64,000 nt of DNA, taken from contig CP150553.1 in the NCBI GenBank assembly GCA_049487715.1, forward strand, positions 744,001-808,000, written 5' to 3'. Positions 1-9,590 of the stretch are shown one piece after another (position 1 is the stretch's first letter; every line of letters begins with the position of its first letter). The notes below the pieces were generated by a model. The model searched no databases, was not told the DNA's origin, and saw nothing but the letters and a program-made list of their open reading frames with translations. This DNA is from Pycnococcus provasolii (lineage: Eukaryota > Chlorophyta > Pseudoscourfieldiophyceae > Pseudoscourfieldiales). The position numbers were made by a program, and so were the translations under genes.

Positions 1-685
1 TATAAGGGGGGCTGATGAATCACGTGACCACCTCCCTGTTGGGGGTTTTGGCAGTTCGGCGTATCCCGTTTAGGGGTTCACCTCACACACCACCCCGCAG
101 AGCAGTCAAAAATCCGTGAAAAGTAAGCGTATCTGAGAAGAAAAACCTCAAGCTGAGAGGAAAAGAAACTCGTGTCAGTAGGGATCTGCCCCGCTTGACT
201 GCGCCTAGGCTTCGCTCGCTGGCACCTATACCGCCCTTCTCCCTTGCAGGTGTGCCTTGCGCTCCTGCCGCACTGCTGCGCCTTGGTGGAGGTGTACCCT
301 CTCTGTTGTCTCGTTGCTCCTCCTCGTCGGAGCTGCTTACCATTCACCGAAGGGTTGTCCTGCGACGCGACGTGCCGCCTCTCCAGCTTTTAACGTGTTA
401 ATTTTCCCCCTGATGTTTGATCCCGTTCACCTTAAGTTCGTCGTCACCCACCTGAAGCTGCTGTAGTTGGGTCTATCTCACCCAGTTACACTCTTAATCG
501 TCTCTCTCTCTCTCTCTCCTATGGCGCTCGACGCACGTCCCGTGCGTTAAAAGCTCGTCGCCAATGATTCTCCTTCCCGGCTCCGCCGCGGCCACAAATC
601 CCCACTGAACCGGGGCCTTAACAAGGGGTCCCCAAATCTCATCTAATCTAGATCTCTCCCCCTCCCCTTAAACCCCTACTCTCCC
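1..685. other. Non-coding region left of the MULE
   Basis: No supportable gene is seen. The stretch holds a short CT microsatellite near 500-518 and C-rich tracts between 650 and 690. Short open frames on both strands lack recognisable domains, and none reaches 100 codons. Confidence 0.5.
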
Positions 686-694
686 TCTCCTGGC
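686..694. repeat. Left 9-bp target-site duplication
   Basis: TCTCCTGGC lies immediately outside the left terminal inverted repeat and is identical to 3271-3279. Confidence 0.95.
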
Positions 695-754
695 AGAAGA
701 AGTGCCCTGGGGGTTTAGAGGTGGTGCCCCCTGGGTTTAGAGAAAAAAGAGTTC
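695..754 (+). repeat. Left terminal inverted repeat of the MULE
   Basis: Sixty bases, the inverse of 3212-3270 except for one extra base in the A-rich inner part. It holds two GGGTTTA motifs (712-718 and 733-739), one permutation of the plant-type telomere repeat. Weaker similarity continues inward for about 10 bases. Confidence 0.95.
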
Positions 755-789
755 AAACTTCGCGCTCCCCCGCAGTTGTCAATCTCCTC

Positions 790-3135
790 ATGGTGACAGC
801 ACGCGATGCACGAGCGAACAAGCGCACAAAGAAAGCCGCAGAAGCGGACTTAAAGGCAGTGAAGATCGGAAAGAAGAATGTGTCGCGCAAGAAGGGTCCG
901 GAGAAAACTGCACGGCAGCACAGCAGCGATGAACGCACGGCGAGTCGACAAGCACGGCAGCACGGCAGCGATGAACGCACGGCGAGTGGACAGGACGGAG
1001 ACGACGAGAGCGAGAAGCTTGCATCCGCTGAACATCTTTTGGCTCTCACTGACGCAACGAACAAAACTGACGTGACGAAAGTGCTGAAGCGCAAGCAGAG
1101 GGATGACTACACGGAAATTCACCGCGTACCGTGGACAGGCGAAGAGACATGGGAACACGCAACTGACCTTGTTCACCAAGCTTCTGGCCACAAGATGACG
1201 GGAGGGCAACGTTACCCTGTAACGAACACCTCGTCTTCCAAAGCCGATACCTTGAGTGACACCCAGTTGTTTGACGAGAAAATGCTCTTGAAGTGTGCGC
1301 ACAACAAGCAAGGTTGCAGGTACAAGGCTGAAATATTGCACGATGTTGCCACCAAAGAGTGTGTCATCTCAACCTGTGGAGTGCATGACGTCCGTGCACA
1401 CGAACAACGAACAAGGCAAGGACCTGGGCTAACGCATAAGCAAAAGGAATTTGCGGACAACGCGCTACGGACGAACTCGACGCCACTGGAAATCTTGAGG
1501 GCGATGCGTAAGGCACCTCCTCGGGACGGCCTCGCCACTGGTGGACTACCGAAGCTTGACACCTTACAAAACTACGCGCGAAAGAACAGACTCGTTGTTA
1601 ACGGGCCAGTGTGTGGAGACACGATAGGCGAGCTCAAGAAGTGGTGTGAGGAGCATTCCGCGGTACCTGATGATGAACATGAGGTGTTCGTTTTGGATAG
1701 CTGGTTTGGACCTGAGGGGAAGTTTAGGATCATACTATCAACGAAGGTGCAACTCGAGTCAGTCAAGAAGCAATACGAGAATAGCGGGTTGGGCATAGTA
1801 TTTCTCGCTGTTGATGCGACTTACAAAGTCAATCTAGAAAAAAGACCTGTGATACCATTTGGAACTGTGGATTGGGATCAGACGTATCACGATGTGTGCG
1901 TATGCTTGATTAGTGAGAAAACAGAAAATCATGATCACTTTGAGTTCGCTCTCACTGGCTTGTTGAAAGGCTTGAAGACAGTATACAATATGACGCTTTC
2001 AGGAAAGAATGTTATCATGATGGCGGATAACGCGGCTTCCATTCGTAACGGCGTGGATGATACCATTGAGAATCTGGTACCTGACGAGCAACCCAAGAAA
2101 GTTACCAAGTTGACGTGCTATCCACACCTCAAGGGTCCGCACGGCGCTCTCCACAAGAACAAATCCAAAATTAAGAAGGGCGACGAGTGCTACGAGAGGA
2201 TGAAGATAGATGTCATGAAGTTGCATCAGGTACCGGCGGGACTGGCTATTTACGTCATCGCGGTTCTATTCTCACTGCTTGTCGCGAAGTGGAACAAAAA
2301 CGACGAAGAAGCATGGGCTTCATGGCTTTCGACATATTGGAGGGTCGGCGTCCATTGGTCGCGTGCGTACGGCGTACCTGGCATACCGCACCACAATAAC
2401 CACCTTGAGCACGGCAATCGGGAGCTGAAGAAGGCCTTGGCTGGACGGATATTCACGTTCACCGTGTTCCTCGGCAGGTTGGTGGACTATATCAAATCTG
2501 CGTCGATGGATGAGAAAGATGGATCCTTCCCTAAGCACCCAACAATTAGCGCGCACGATTGGCAAGAAGCTCAGCGGTATATCAAGCGAACATCTGACGA
2601 GCATATCCAGGTTAAATCAACTCGCAGGGCAGGTGCCGTGCTCTTTCCAACCAACGCAGGATTTAAGAAACTCATCGCGGAGACTGATGGCGACGAGAAC
2701 GTGAAGGTGTCTCGTAGGGTTGGAAAGCACTCAAATCCAGAGTTTGTGAAAGAGGTCGAGATGAAGGCTGCGGTTCGTGCGAGACAGTGGGAAGCGTGCT
2801 TTCTCGGTGATGACGAGGGCGAAGAGCTTAAGAAGCTCACGTTCACGCAGGCACTAGAATTGCTGAATTCGTTTTACTTGGTGGAACCGCTTTGCGAAGA
2901 CGAAAAGCTCAGCGACGATGTTGTTTGCTTCTCGTGTACTTGTCACGGCTGTCTCAGTGATAGCAACCCAACCGGATTTCAGTGCCTGCGCAAGTGCAAG
3001 CACGTGCTTGCGCACGGCATACGCACAGGTGCTATCTCCGTTCCTGAGGATTATATTTTGGGACGTGTTAGTGTGAAACAACCACCTCATCGGACGAAGA
3101 AGGCTGGCTTTTCCTTACAGTTGCAGGAGGAGTGA
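790..3135 (+). CDS. MULE transposase with SWIM zinc finger
   Basis: About 781 residues from the first in-frame ATG. The frame is open further upstream into the inverted repeat but without an ATG. This is the transposase that would bind the terminal repeats and cut and join the element. After a Lys-rich N terminus comes the MULE catalytic core: Asp342 in VDATYK, Asp413 in MADNAAS, and a likely third acid, Glu540, in NHLEHGN, giving a DDE triad. The C terminus has a SWIM finger of the form CxCx17CxH (Cys716, Cys718, Cys736, His738), which is typical of MULE transposases. No frameshift or stop interrupts it. It is the only gene inside the element and would be expressed from the element's own left end. 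Confidence 0.93.
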   Translation: MVTARDARANKRTKKAAEADLKAVKIGKKNVSRKKGPEKTARQHSSDERTASRQARQHGSDERTASGQDGDDESEKLASAEHLLALTDATNKTDVTKVLKRKQRDDYTEIHRVPWTGEETWEHATDLVHQASGHKMTGGQRYPVTNTSSSKADTLSDTQLFDEKMLLKCAHNKQGCRYKAEILHDVATKECVISTCGVHDVRAHEQRTRQGPGLTHKQKEFADNALRTNSTPLEILRAMRKAPPRDGLATGGLPKLDTLQNYARKNRLVVNGPVCGDTIGELKKWCEEHSAVPDDEHEVFVLDSWFGPEGKFRIILSTKVQLESVKKQYENSGLGIVFLAVDATYKVNLEKRPVIPFGTVDWDQTYHDVCVCLISEKTENHDHFEFALTGLLKGLKTVYNMTLSGKNVIMMADNAASIRNGVDDTIENLVPDEQPKKVTKLTCYPHLKGPHGALHKNKSKIKKGDECYERMKIDVMKLHQVPAGLAIYVIAVLFSLLVAKWNKNDEEAWASWLSTYWRVGVHWSRAYGVPGIPHHNNHLEHGNRELKKALAGRIFTFTVFLGRLVDYIKSASMDEKDGSFPKHPTISAHDWQEAQRYIKRTSDEHIQVKSTRRAGAVLFPTNAGFKKLIAETDGDENVKVSRRVGKHSNPEFVKEVEMKAAVRARQWEACFLGDDEGEELKKLTFTQALELLNSFYLVEPLCEDEKLSDDVVCFSCTCHGCLSDSNPTGFQCLRKCKHVLAHGIRTGAISVPEDYILGRVSVKQPPHRTKKAGFSLQLQEE

Positions 3136-3211
3136 GAAAGCACAGCGGGAAGAGGCGGCAACGCGTCGCAGGGAGCGAGCGCCGCCATGGAGGGACAGGA
3201 AGGCGAAGTAA

Positions 3212-3270
3212 GAACTCTTTTTTCCTAAACCCAGGGGGCACCACCTCTAAACCCCCAGGGCACTTCTTCT
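3212..3270 (-). repeat. Right terminal inverted repeat of the MULE
   Basis: Fifty-nine bases ending CACTTCTTCT, the reverse complement of the left end of the element at 695. Confidence 0.95.
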
Positions 3271-3279
3271 TCTCCTGGC
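3271..3279. repeat. Right 9-bp target-site duplication
   Basis: TCTCCTGGC, identical to 686-694. Confidence 0.95.
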
Positions 3280-3614
3280 GTGACATAAGTTATAACCCTA
3301 AACTAAAGGTAACTCAACCCTCCCTAAACTTAAGATTACCTCTTACCCCTAAACCCTAAACCCGAAACGTCCTCTTGACCCCTCTCCGGCTGTCCGGTAT
3401 TCGCGGGGCCGGGGAGAGCTCCCATGCAGGGGCCGGGCCGCAGGGGGTTGATTTTATCATTTTTGAAGGGTCCCCCGAATCGATTAGAATATCTAAAATC
3501 CCACACTACGGTAGCACGCACACAAGCTGCCAGCTGTGCTTTGCTTCGCGTGTTTTTGCTGTTTTTGCGATCTTCCACTCGTAAGTACGTACTACCTTTT
3601 TTGTTTTTTTGATC
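3280..3614. promoter_or_regulatory. Upstream region with degenerate telomere-like tract
   Basis: Lies between the MULE and the next plus-strand gene. From about 3296 to 3365 it contains repeated CCCTAAA-like units, densest at 3345-3365. The rest shows no gene. A T-rich run at 3597-3610 precedes the next start codon. Confidence 0.5.
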
Positions 3615-4451
3615 ATGCTGTCCTCGGGATATCGCGCCGCTCACCTCAGGAGCGCACCTGCGTTGACGGTGCCGCGCAGGCGCGTGTGCCGTCAACGCAA
3701 AACGTGCGCAGCCACGCCGTCGCAGCAAGCCGCGGCGGCATACGCCGCGAAGGGAGGGGCGATAGGGAAAGGGGCTGGTGCTGCTGTGGCCGGCAAAGCC
3801 AATTTGGCGGGAGCCGCGTCGGCGGTGAACCCTGGTGCCGTCGTGGGTGTCGCACTCGTCGCTGGTGTCGTGGCTGTTGTCATGAACAAGTCAAACAAGT
3901 CGGGCGGTACGCAGCGCGTCAAGATTACCTCGACGACCATGGCTAAGAAGCCGACAACCAAAGCTCAGAAGGCTTATATGGAGGCGGATATCATGGCAGC
4001 GGAGGCGATGCTTACGTACGAGACAGCGCAGGCTGCTGCGAACCGTGCAAAGGCGGAGGCGGAAAAGGCTTCGGCGATCGCGGCGGAGACGGCTGCTGTG
4101 GCAGCGGTGGCTGGCCAGCTTGCAGTTGCCACGAGCCTCAAGCGCACTGCGGCACGTGAAAAGGCTGCAGCCGCGGCTGGGGACGATAAGTTGGTGGAGA
4201 ACTTTGGCGCTGACTGGTCCGCGCCCCTGGCTGCGCGCGTAGAAGACCGCCGTGAGTGGATTGCCAAGGCGAAGGCTGCGGCGACAGCCGGTGGACTTCG
4301 CACGGAGGAGGGAAAGGCTGCCGGCACGACCGCCGTTGTGGCGAGTCGAGAGGCGCGTGAGCGCAGCCTGCGCGTGCTCGACCGGCAGACGTGGATTGGA
4401 AAGTACAAGGCGTCGCTCACGAGCGGCGGCCTTCGTGCAGCGGAAGCGTGA
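3615..4451 (+). CDS. Ala-rich, probably plastid-targeted protein with duplicated C-terminal motif
   Basis: 278 residues; family not recognised. The first 40 residues are rich in Arg, Ser and Ala and poor in acids, like a chloroplast transit peptide (inference). Around residues 70-90 a glycine- and valine-rich stretch could be one membrane segment. The middle is a long Ala/Glu/Lys region likely to be helical or coiled coil. The C terminus carries two copies of a motif reading roughly DRxxWIxKxKAxxxxGGLR, about 50 residues apart. Codon use matches the neighbouring genes, and an in-frame ATG sits just after a T-run, so it looks like a real gene. A GTGTGTAA sequence lies about 40 bases after the stop, resembling the green-algal TGTAA polyadenylation signal. 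It is convergent with the lumen-protein gene. Confidence 0.75.
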   Translation: MLSSGYRAAHLRSAPALTVPRRRVCRQRKTCAATPSQQAAAAYAAKGGAIGKGAGAAVAGKANLAGAASAVNPGAVVGVALVAGVVAVVMNKSNKSGGTQRVKITSTTMAKKPTTKAQKAYMEADIMAAEAMLTYETAQAAANRAKAEAEKASAIAAETAAVAAVAGQLAVATSLKRTAAREKAAAAAGDDKLVENFGADWSAPLAARVEDRREWIAKAKAAATAGGLRTEEGKAAGTTAVVASREARERSLRVLDRQTWIGKYKASLTSGGLRAAEA

Positions 4452-4573
4452 GTTGAACAGAAATGACCTTTATGAAAGATGTGTGCTGCGTGTGTAACCA
4501 CGTCCGTTTTGGGTTTTGTTTTTTTTATAATCCTCCTTGGGTTACACGGAAAGAAAGAAACAACAAAACTCGC

Positions 4574-5197
4574 TTATACAGAGAATGGCTTGATGCACGC
4601 GTCACCGCACTCCGACGCGAAGAAGTCATCCGCCTTTTTCAGGTATCCGAGGACAGTGTCGTTGTTGTAGATGGTTTCCTCCGGCTGCCACTTGTAGACG
4701 ACGTTCGGGTCGTCCAGCGCGCCGCTCTTCTTGAACTGCACGCTCGCGGCGAGCTTAGCCTTGAGCATGACGAGCCAGACACCGCCGTAACCCTTGTGCG
4801 CGTACTTGTAGTTATTCTCCCACGGGTCCGCGAGCGCGACGAAGTCCGCGTACTTGATATCGTCACCCTTTCCGTTGAACAGTTTGTCGAGCATGGCCAT
4901 CAGCGCTCTGGTGTCGTTGACGAATTCCTCGGTTCCTTCGGTGAATCCGCCACCCGCCAAGGCGGGTTGCGGCGTGGCGGTTGCGATGGCCATGCTGACG
5001 GGTATTGAGGCGATGCCCGTGAGAAGGGAACGGCGCCGGCTTGAGGCGCCACCATCGCTAAGATCAACGCTGCTCGCCTTCGTCGTCAAACCGGTGTGAC
5101 AACGACGCGATTGGCCTTTGAGACCTTTGAAAGAACCTGGTTGTGCAGCACGCCTGACGCTAACGTTCATCCTATGCGTGGAAGTGGAGGCCAACAT
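4574..5197 (-). CDS. Predicted thylakoid lumen protein, Tat-type precursor
   Basis: 207 residues. The N terminus is a two-part targeting signal: a basic, Ser/Thr-rich chloroplast transit region, then a twin-arginine motif (RRRSLL) followed by a hydrophobic stretch ending in an ALA lumenal cleavage site before GGG. The mature part, about 130 residues, is rich in Lys, Asp and aromatic residues and appears helical, with a conserved-looking DPWENNYKYAHKGYGG stretch. The size and targeting resemble PsbQ/PsbP-like or other small photosystem-associated lumen proteins, but I cannot assign a family. A Tat substrate is consistent with the TatA homologue at 34908-35318. It is divergent from the exchanger gene at 5470. 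Confidence 0.85.
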   Translation of the reverse strand: MLASTSTHRMNVSVRRAAQPGSFKGLKGQSRRCHTGLTTKASSVDLSDGGASSRRRSLLTGIASIPVSMAIATATPQPALAGGGFTEGTEEFVNDTRALMAMLDKLFNGKGDDIKYADFVALADPWENNYKYAHKGYGGVWLVMLKAKLAASVQFKKSGALDDPNVVYKWQPEETIYNNDTVLGYLKKADDFFASECGDACIKPFSV

Positions 5198-5335
5198 GAC
5201 AACAACCGAGAAGAGAAGAGCGCAGGTTGTCGTAGGGACAAGACAAGAATCCGGATCCGGGGGGGAGGGAGAGACCGACGATATCTCTTTGCAGAGGGAG
5301 ATAAGATTCTGTCGGCGAACCGTGGGTGGGGCTGC

Positions 5336-5385
5336 GTTTAGGGGTTACGTTTAGGGGTTACGTTTAGGGGTTAGGGGTTAGGGTT
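5336..5385 (+). repeat. Interstitial telomere-like tract
   Basis: Five tandem units of GTTTAGGGGTTAC / GTTAGGG type lie in the 272-bp gap between divergent genes, 85 bp before the exchanger start codon. Confidence 0.85.
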
Positions 5386-5469
5386 CCCCCCAGCCAGGGA
5401 GGTCCGCGGTTTGGACTTTGGATTTGCGCTGCTACCCTCCTGCCATCCGCCATCCGTCGACGGATCGGC

Positions 5470-7692
5470 ATGGCCTCGTCGCGCCCGGCCGCGCTGCGAG
5501 TCAAATTCAAACTGCAAGTCAAGCGTCAATGGCGACCTCTCGTGGCCTGCGCTAAGTCACTCCTGACGCTTATGCTCTTAGCCGTGTTTGCGGCCGTCAG
5601 ACAACTCAAGGAGGAGGACCACCGAACACCTCTGCAAGATGCTTCGGTGGGCTTTGGTTCGGTTGGCTCAGCGTCGCCTCTCGCCAGCCTCGTACAGACG
5701 CCTCTTGCATCGGACGCAACCGACGGCAACTTGCAAAGCCTGACGCGCAGTCTTATGGAGGAAGTGGCCATACCTCGCCTTGCTGGCGATGCCCACCAAG
5801 ACGGTCGCAGCAACGACATCAGCGGAAACAGCTTCCCCTTTGGAGACCACAGGAGAAAGCTCAGGAATACGTTGGGCAGAAGCCTGAGCGGCGTGTCGTC
5901 GCCATCACCGTCTTCGTCGCCAACTGCGTCGAAGATTAGCAACAAAAAACCCAGTAGCCATCCCAAAACGACGGTGCTCTCACCTTGCGACATCGCCGTG
6001 CGACTGCCAACCTCGCCGAAAAAGTGCCAGAAAGTTAGAAAGTCTTGCCCACCCGAGGAAGACGCCATGGTTGACTACACAGTGCTGAGATACTGCGGAC
6101 CTCTCGGCGGCGTGGGAACCACGACGCTGCTCGTCGTGCTCGTCGCGCTCTTCTTCTACATTCTCGGAGATACCGTCGACGACTACTTCTGTCCCGTGCT
6201 TCAGTGGCTAGCCGACGCGTGGAACCTCAGCCCAAGCACGGCGGGTGTCACGCTGCTGGCGCTCGGAAACGGCGCGCCGGATGCGTTCTCGAGCCTTGCG
6301 GCTTTTAAGGGAGACAGCCAGGCTGCGCAGTCGGATATGGCAGACGCCACCGCACTTGGGCTAGGTGCCATCATCTCAGGTGGCGGATTCGTCAGCGCAT
6401 TCGTGCTAGGCGCCGTCGCATGCACGAGCTCGCCTTTCCACGTCGAGCGCCTTCCATTTGTGCGCGACGTGTCCTTCTACCTCGTCGCCACGCTCGGCGT
6501 CTTCTACGGTTTCGTCAAGCGTGGGTACGCCACCCTGCACACGTCCGCGGCATGCCTTGCATTCTACGCAATTTATGCAACCGTCGTCGTTGTGGGTGAG
6601 CGCTTCCGCCGAGATGGCGGCAAGGATGCCGACGGCGGTGGCGGAAAGGAGCCGACAGCAGCAGCCGGCGGCGGTGACGGCGACGGCGACGGCGATGCGG
6701 CTGCAGGTGACATCATTCCCGCCAACGGGTGCAGGTCGTCGTCGTCGACGCCGCTGTGGATCGCACTGCTCGAGACGGCGAATGCCCCGCTCACGCCGAA
6801 CATGGTGCTTGCGCTGCGCGAACGTGGCCTCGGGCGCATGAATTGGGAACAGATGGCGCATGTGCTCGCCGCGGCGCTGTACCTGCCCATCACGTTGGTG
6901 CGAAGGTGCACAATCCCCATCGGCGCATCCGAGCCACGACGATGGGACAGCCGCCTAGATGCCGTCGCCGTAGTGCTCGGCCCGATGGTGCTGCTCGTAT
7001 TCCAGCAGTTCGTGAGCCCCAACCTCGTCGTGCTACGCCTCCCTCTCCCTCATGCCGCCGCCGCCGACGCGCATGACACGCTCGACGTGCCGTTGTGGTT
7101 TGTTGTGCTGCTCCAGTCGAGTACGCTTGGCTGGTTCTTCTACCAGATGGTGTCGCATGCAGACTTGAACACCAAGGCGGACGACGTGCGCCACCCGGTG
7201 GGCAGTTTGCAGACGCTGCTTGTGGCACTGAGCTTCTGCACATCCATTGCGTGGATCTCGCTCGCAGCCCGCGAGCTTCTTGGCTGCCTTCGCGCGCTCG
7301 GCCTTGCGTTTGGCGTGAGCAGCCAGGTGCTCGGCTTAACGGTTCTTGCGTGGGGAAACTCCGTCGGCGACCTCGTCGCGGACGTTGCAATCGCGAGAAG
7401 CGGCGAGCCGAACATGGCGGTGGCTGGGTGCTACGCGGGCCCGATGTTCAACCTGCTTGTGGGCATGGGAGGTGCGCTCACCATTGCATGTGCGAACTCG
7501 CCCAGCGGACGGCTCGCGCTCCCGATGAGCCCGAATGTTCCGGTGAGCTTCGGCTTCCTGTTCGCCGGCCTTGCGGGCAGCTTGCTATCAGTTCCGCTGT
7601 CAGGATACAGGCTCACCTTCCCGTGGGGAATTTGTTTGATGGTCCTGTACCTGACCTTCGTCGTCACGAGCGTGATCGTGGAGCTGAGTTGA
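5470..7692 (+). CDS. Cation/Ca2+ exchanger, CCX/NCKX type
   Basis: 740 residues. A membrane antiporter of the CaCA superfamily that exchanges Ca2+ or other cations against Na+ or K+. Both diagnostic alpha repeats are present: GNGAPD at residues 266-271 and GNSVGD at 629-634, each within clusters of hydrophobic segments. The second motif (N-S-x-G-D) is typical of the CCX/NCKX branch. A single N-terminal hydrophobic segment at about 28-43 may be a signal anchor. It is followed by a Ser/Pro-rich extracytoplasmic-like stretch to about 200. A Gly/Asp-rich loop near residues 385-415 separates the halves. The ATG is the first in frame and follows a telomere-like tract. Substrate and membrane location cannot be read from sequence; plasma membrane or endomembrane is likely. 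Confidence 0.93.
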   Translation: MASSRPAALRVKFKLQVKRQWRPLVACAKSLLTLMLLAVFAAVRQLKEEDHRTPLQDASVGFGSVGSASPLASLVQTPLASDATDGNLQSLTRSLMEEVAIPRLAGDAHQDGRSNDISGNSFPFGDHRRKLRNTLGRSLSGVSSPSPSSSPTASKISNKKPSSHPKTTVLSPCDIAVRLPTSPKKCQKVRKSCPPEEDAMVDYTVLRYCGPLGGVGTTTLLVVLVALFFYILGDTVDDYFCPVLQWLADAWNLSPSTAGVTLLALGNGAPDAFSSLAAFKGDSQAAQSDMADATALGLGAIISGGGFVSAFVLGAVACTSSPFHVERLPFVRDVSFYLVATLGVFYGFVKRGYATLHTSAACLAFYAIYATVVVVGERFRRDGGKDADGGGGKEPTAAAGGGDGDGDGDAAAGDIIPANGCRSSSSTPLWIALLETANAPLTPNMVLALRERGLGRMNWEQMAHVLAAALYLPITLVRRCTIPIGASEPRRWDSRLDAVAVVLGPMVLLVFQQFVSPNLVVLRLPLPHAAAADAHDTLDVPLWFVVLLQSSTLGWFFYQMVSHADLNTKADDVRHPVGSLQTLLVALSFCTSIAWISLAARELLGCLRALGLAFGVSSQVLGLTVLAWGNSVGDLVADVAIARSGEPNMAVAGCYAGPMFNLLVGMGGALTIACANSPSGRLALPMSPNVPVSFGFLFAGLAGSLLSVPLSGYRLTFPWGICLMVLYLTFVVTSVIVELS

Positions 7693-7924
7693 TCGATCCA
7701 CCCGCCAGAGTTTTCTTCCTTAGGGGTATGGTTCAAGGAACGGATCCCCTCCTTTGTATCGGTCCTTTGTAAAATTCTTCTCGGACGTCTCATTACTCAC
7801 AGTCTACAGAACCTAGGCTTCCTAGCCAAATTTTAGAGTGTCGGCCGCGTCTTCGTCGTCGTCGTCGTCGTCGTCGTCGCGTCTTTCACATCAGCTTCAC
7901 GCCGACGAGGGCGGCGAGTGCCGC

Positions 7925-9481
7925 ATGCGAGGGCGGCATTGCGAGCACAAGTACGAGGCTACGATGATGAGCCAAACAACAATATGCGCCGCGATGCGTG
8001 GCGACGGTGGTGTAGACAAGGCGCGTCGCCGACGCATTATGTTGTTCTTTGCATGCTGGATCGGCTATCTCGCAGTCTATCTTTGCCGCAAGCCTTTTGC
8101 CGTTGCGAAGGCGAATCTTGCCGCAAGCCTCGAGATATCGTCGCCGGGTCTCTCGTTCATTGACACAGCATTTCTAGCGTCGTACAGCATCGGCGCGTTC
8201 GTTGGAGGACGACTTGGCGACAAGATTGGCGTCAGAAGGACGCTCGTGTTTTCGATGGGAATATGTGCTTTGTCCACGTACATATTTGCGCTTGTGCCGT
8301 CACCCAGCCTTCCGTTGTTGGCAATCATCTGGGCTGTCAATGGGTTAGCGCAGGGCTGTCCGTACCCAGTCTTCTTGAAGGTTCTCTCAGACACATTTGG
8401 CGACGAGAATATGTCGATGACAGCTGGCTTGTGGTCGACGAGCTCTTACCTGGGTGGAGCGATGGGAAATGCAATTGCGTCTGCCATGATGAATCACAGG
8501 ATGGCGATGTCTGGTGGAAAGACTGTCGAGAACGTGTGGCGCGCCGCGTTTGTGCCAGGGTCAATGGTGCTCATGTGCACAACAGCATTCGTCGCGCGGA
8601 TCATACATCTTTACTACGATAAAAAGGATTTCTCGTCGGCATCACTACCAGCTCCAACAACAGCACGTCCTTACTCTGCAGTCAAACGCAAAACCAGCGA
8701 CTCGATTGTTCCAGTGCTTTCCCTCTCCGACGATGTCGACAGCGGCACAGTGTGTGATGATGGTGGTAGTACTTGTGCTACAGGAGATGGCGGCGTCGTC
8801 CTGATAATAAATATCATCCGAAACACTCCCTACCTTCTTTCCATTTCCGCGTCCTATTTTCTGGTGAAGCTCGTTCGCTACAGCCTCTTGATGTGGCTTC
8901 CATTCATGCTGACGCAGGCAAAGGGGCTTTCGACGAATTCAGCAGGCGCTTTATCGAGCTGCTTTGAAATGGGCTCGATGATTGGAAGCATTTTCGCAGG
9001 ATGGGCGTGCGATCATTTGGCGTCAGGACGTCGACTACTTGTGGTATGGTGCATGCTCCTCGGCACGGCGTTCGCGACACTCTACTATGCAAGGCTGGAC
9101 TTGTACCCGCCGACATCACCCGAGTCATGCGTCTTTTACGAAATAGTCGTGCTCATAATTATGGGTGCCGCCATCGCTGGACCTGATACGTTGTTGTCTG
9201 GGCCAATTGCTCAAGACTGCGCTTCGAATAGCAGCGAAAAGAATTGCTCGAGCACAATCGTTGGCATCGTCGACGGCCTTGGCTCGATCGGTGCCATTTT
9301 CCAAGGTCCATACACAGCAGCGATCATCAAAAACTCTGAAATGACTCAGCAATGGTCGAATCTGCACGTTAGCTTCGCTCTGTGCCTGTTTCTTGCCGCG
9401 CTTCTTCTAAGTAGCGGTGCTCTGCCCGACGAAGCGAGGCGAAAGTCTTCTCATCACTGGGTGAGGGCTTTGTATAGCTGA
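7925..9481 (+). CDS. Organophosphate:phosphate antiporter, SLC37/GlpT-like (MFS)
   Basis: 518 residues. Member of the major facilitator superfamily, organophosphate:Pi antiporter branch, which moves sugar phosphates or glycerol 3-phosphate in exchange for phosphate. Around twelve hydrophobic segments are visible. The first ones contain the branch-like sequence GYLAVYLCRKPFAVAK and the MFS loop GGRLGDKIGVRR. A Ser/Asp-rich central loop of about 60 residues splits the two six-helix halves. The frame is open upstream through a Ser-repeat stretch with no ATG, so the first ATG at 7925 was chosen; 7961 is another possibility. It shares orientation with the exchanger gene 230 bp upstream. Substrate is not determined. 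Confidence 0.88.
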   Translation: MRGRHCEHKYEATMMSQTTICAAMRGDGGVDKARRRRIMLFFACWIGYLAVYLCRKPFAVAKANLAASLEISSPGLSFIDTAFLASYSIGAFVGGRLGDKIGVRRTLVFSMGICALSTYIFALVPSPSLPLLAIIWAVNGLAQGCPYPVFLKVLSDTFGDENMSMTAGLWSTSSYLGGAMGNAIASAMMNHRMAMSGGKTVENVWRAAFVPGSMVLMCTTAFVARIIHLYYDKKDFSSASLPAPTTARPYSAVKRKTSDSIVPVLSLSDDVDSGTVCDDGGSTCATGDGGVVLIINIIRNTPYLLSISASYFLVKLVRYSLLMWLPFMLTQAKGLSTNSAGALSSCFEMGSMIGSIFAGWACDHLASGRRLLVVWCMLLGTAFATLYYARLDLYPPTSPESCVFYEIVVLIIMGAAIAGPDTLLSGPIAQDCASNSSEKNCSSTIVGIVDGLGSIGAIFQGPYTAAIIKNSEMTQQWSNLHVSFALCLFLAALLLSSGALPDEARRKSSHHWVRALYS

Positions 9482-9590
9482 TAAAAGTTTTTGTATCCAT
9501 CCATTACCCAAATCAAAATTGTACCGTTCAAACAAAAATGCAGCGCGACTACATCCAGCGGCGCCAGTGCGTGCGTCGTATCAAAATTTA

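Larger units (their letters stand above)
695..3270 (+). mobile_element. Complete Mutator-like DNA transposon (MULE)
   Basis: The element is 2,576 bp long. Its two ends are inverted repeats that match over 60 and 59 bases with a single one-base gap, starting AGAAGAAGTG at the left and ending with its reverse complement at the right. The identical 9-mer TCTCCTGGC flanks both ends (686-694 and 3271-3279). A 9-bp target duplication is the hallmark of the Mutator superfamily. Inside is one long open frame for a MULE transposase with a SWIM zinc finger. The identical target duplication, near-identical ends and intact frame point to a recent, possibly still autonomous insertion. Confidence 0.95.
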
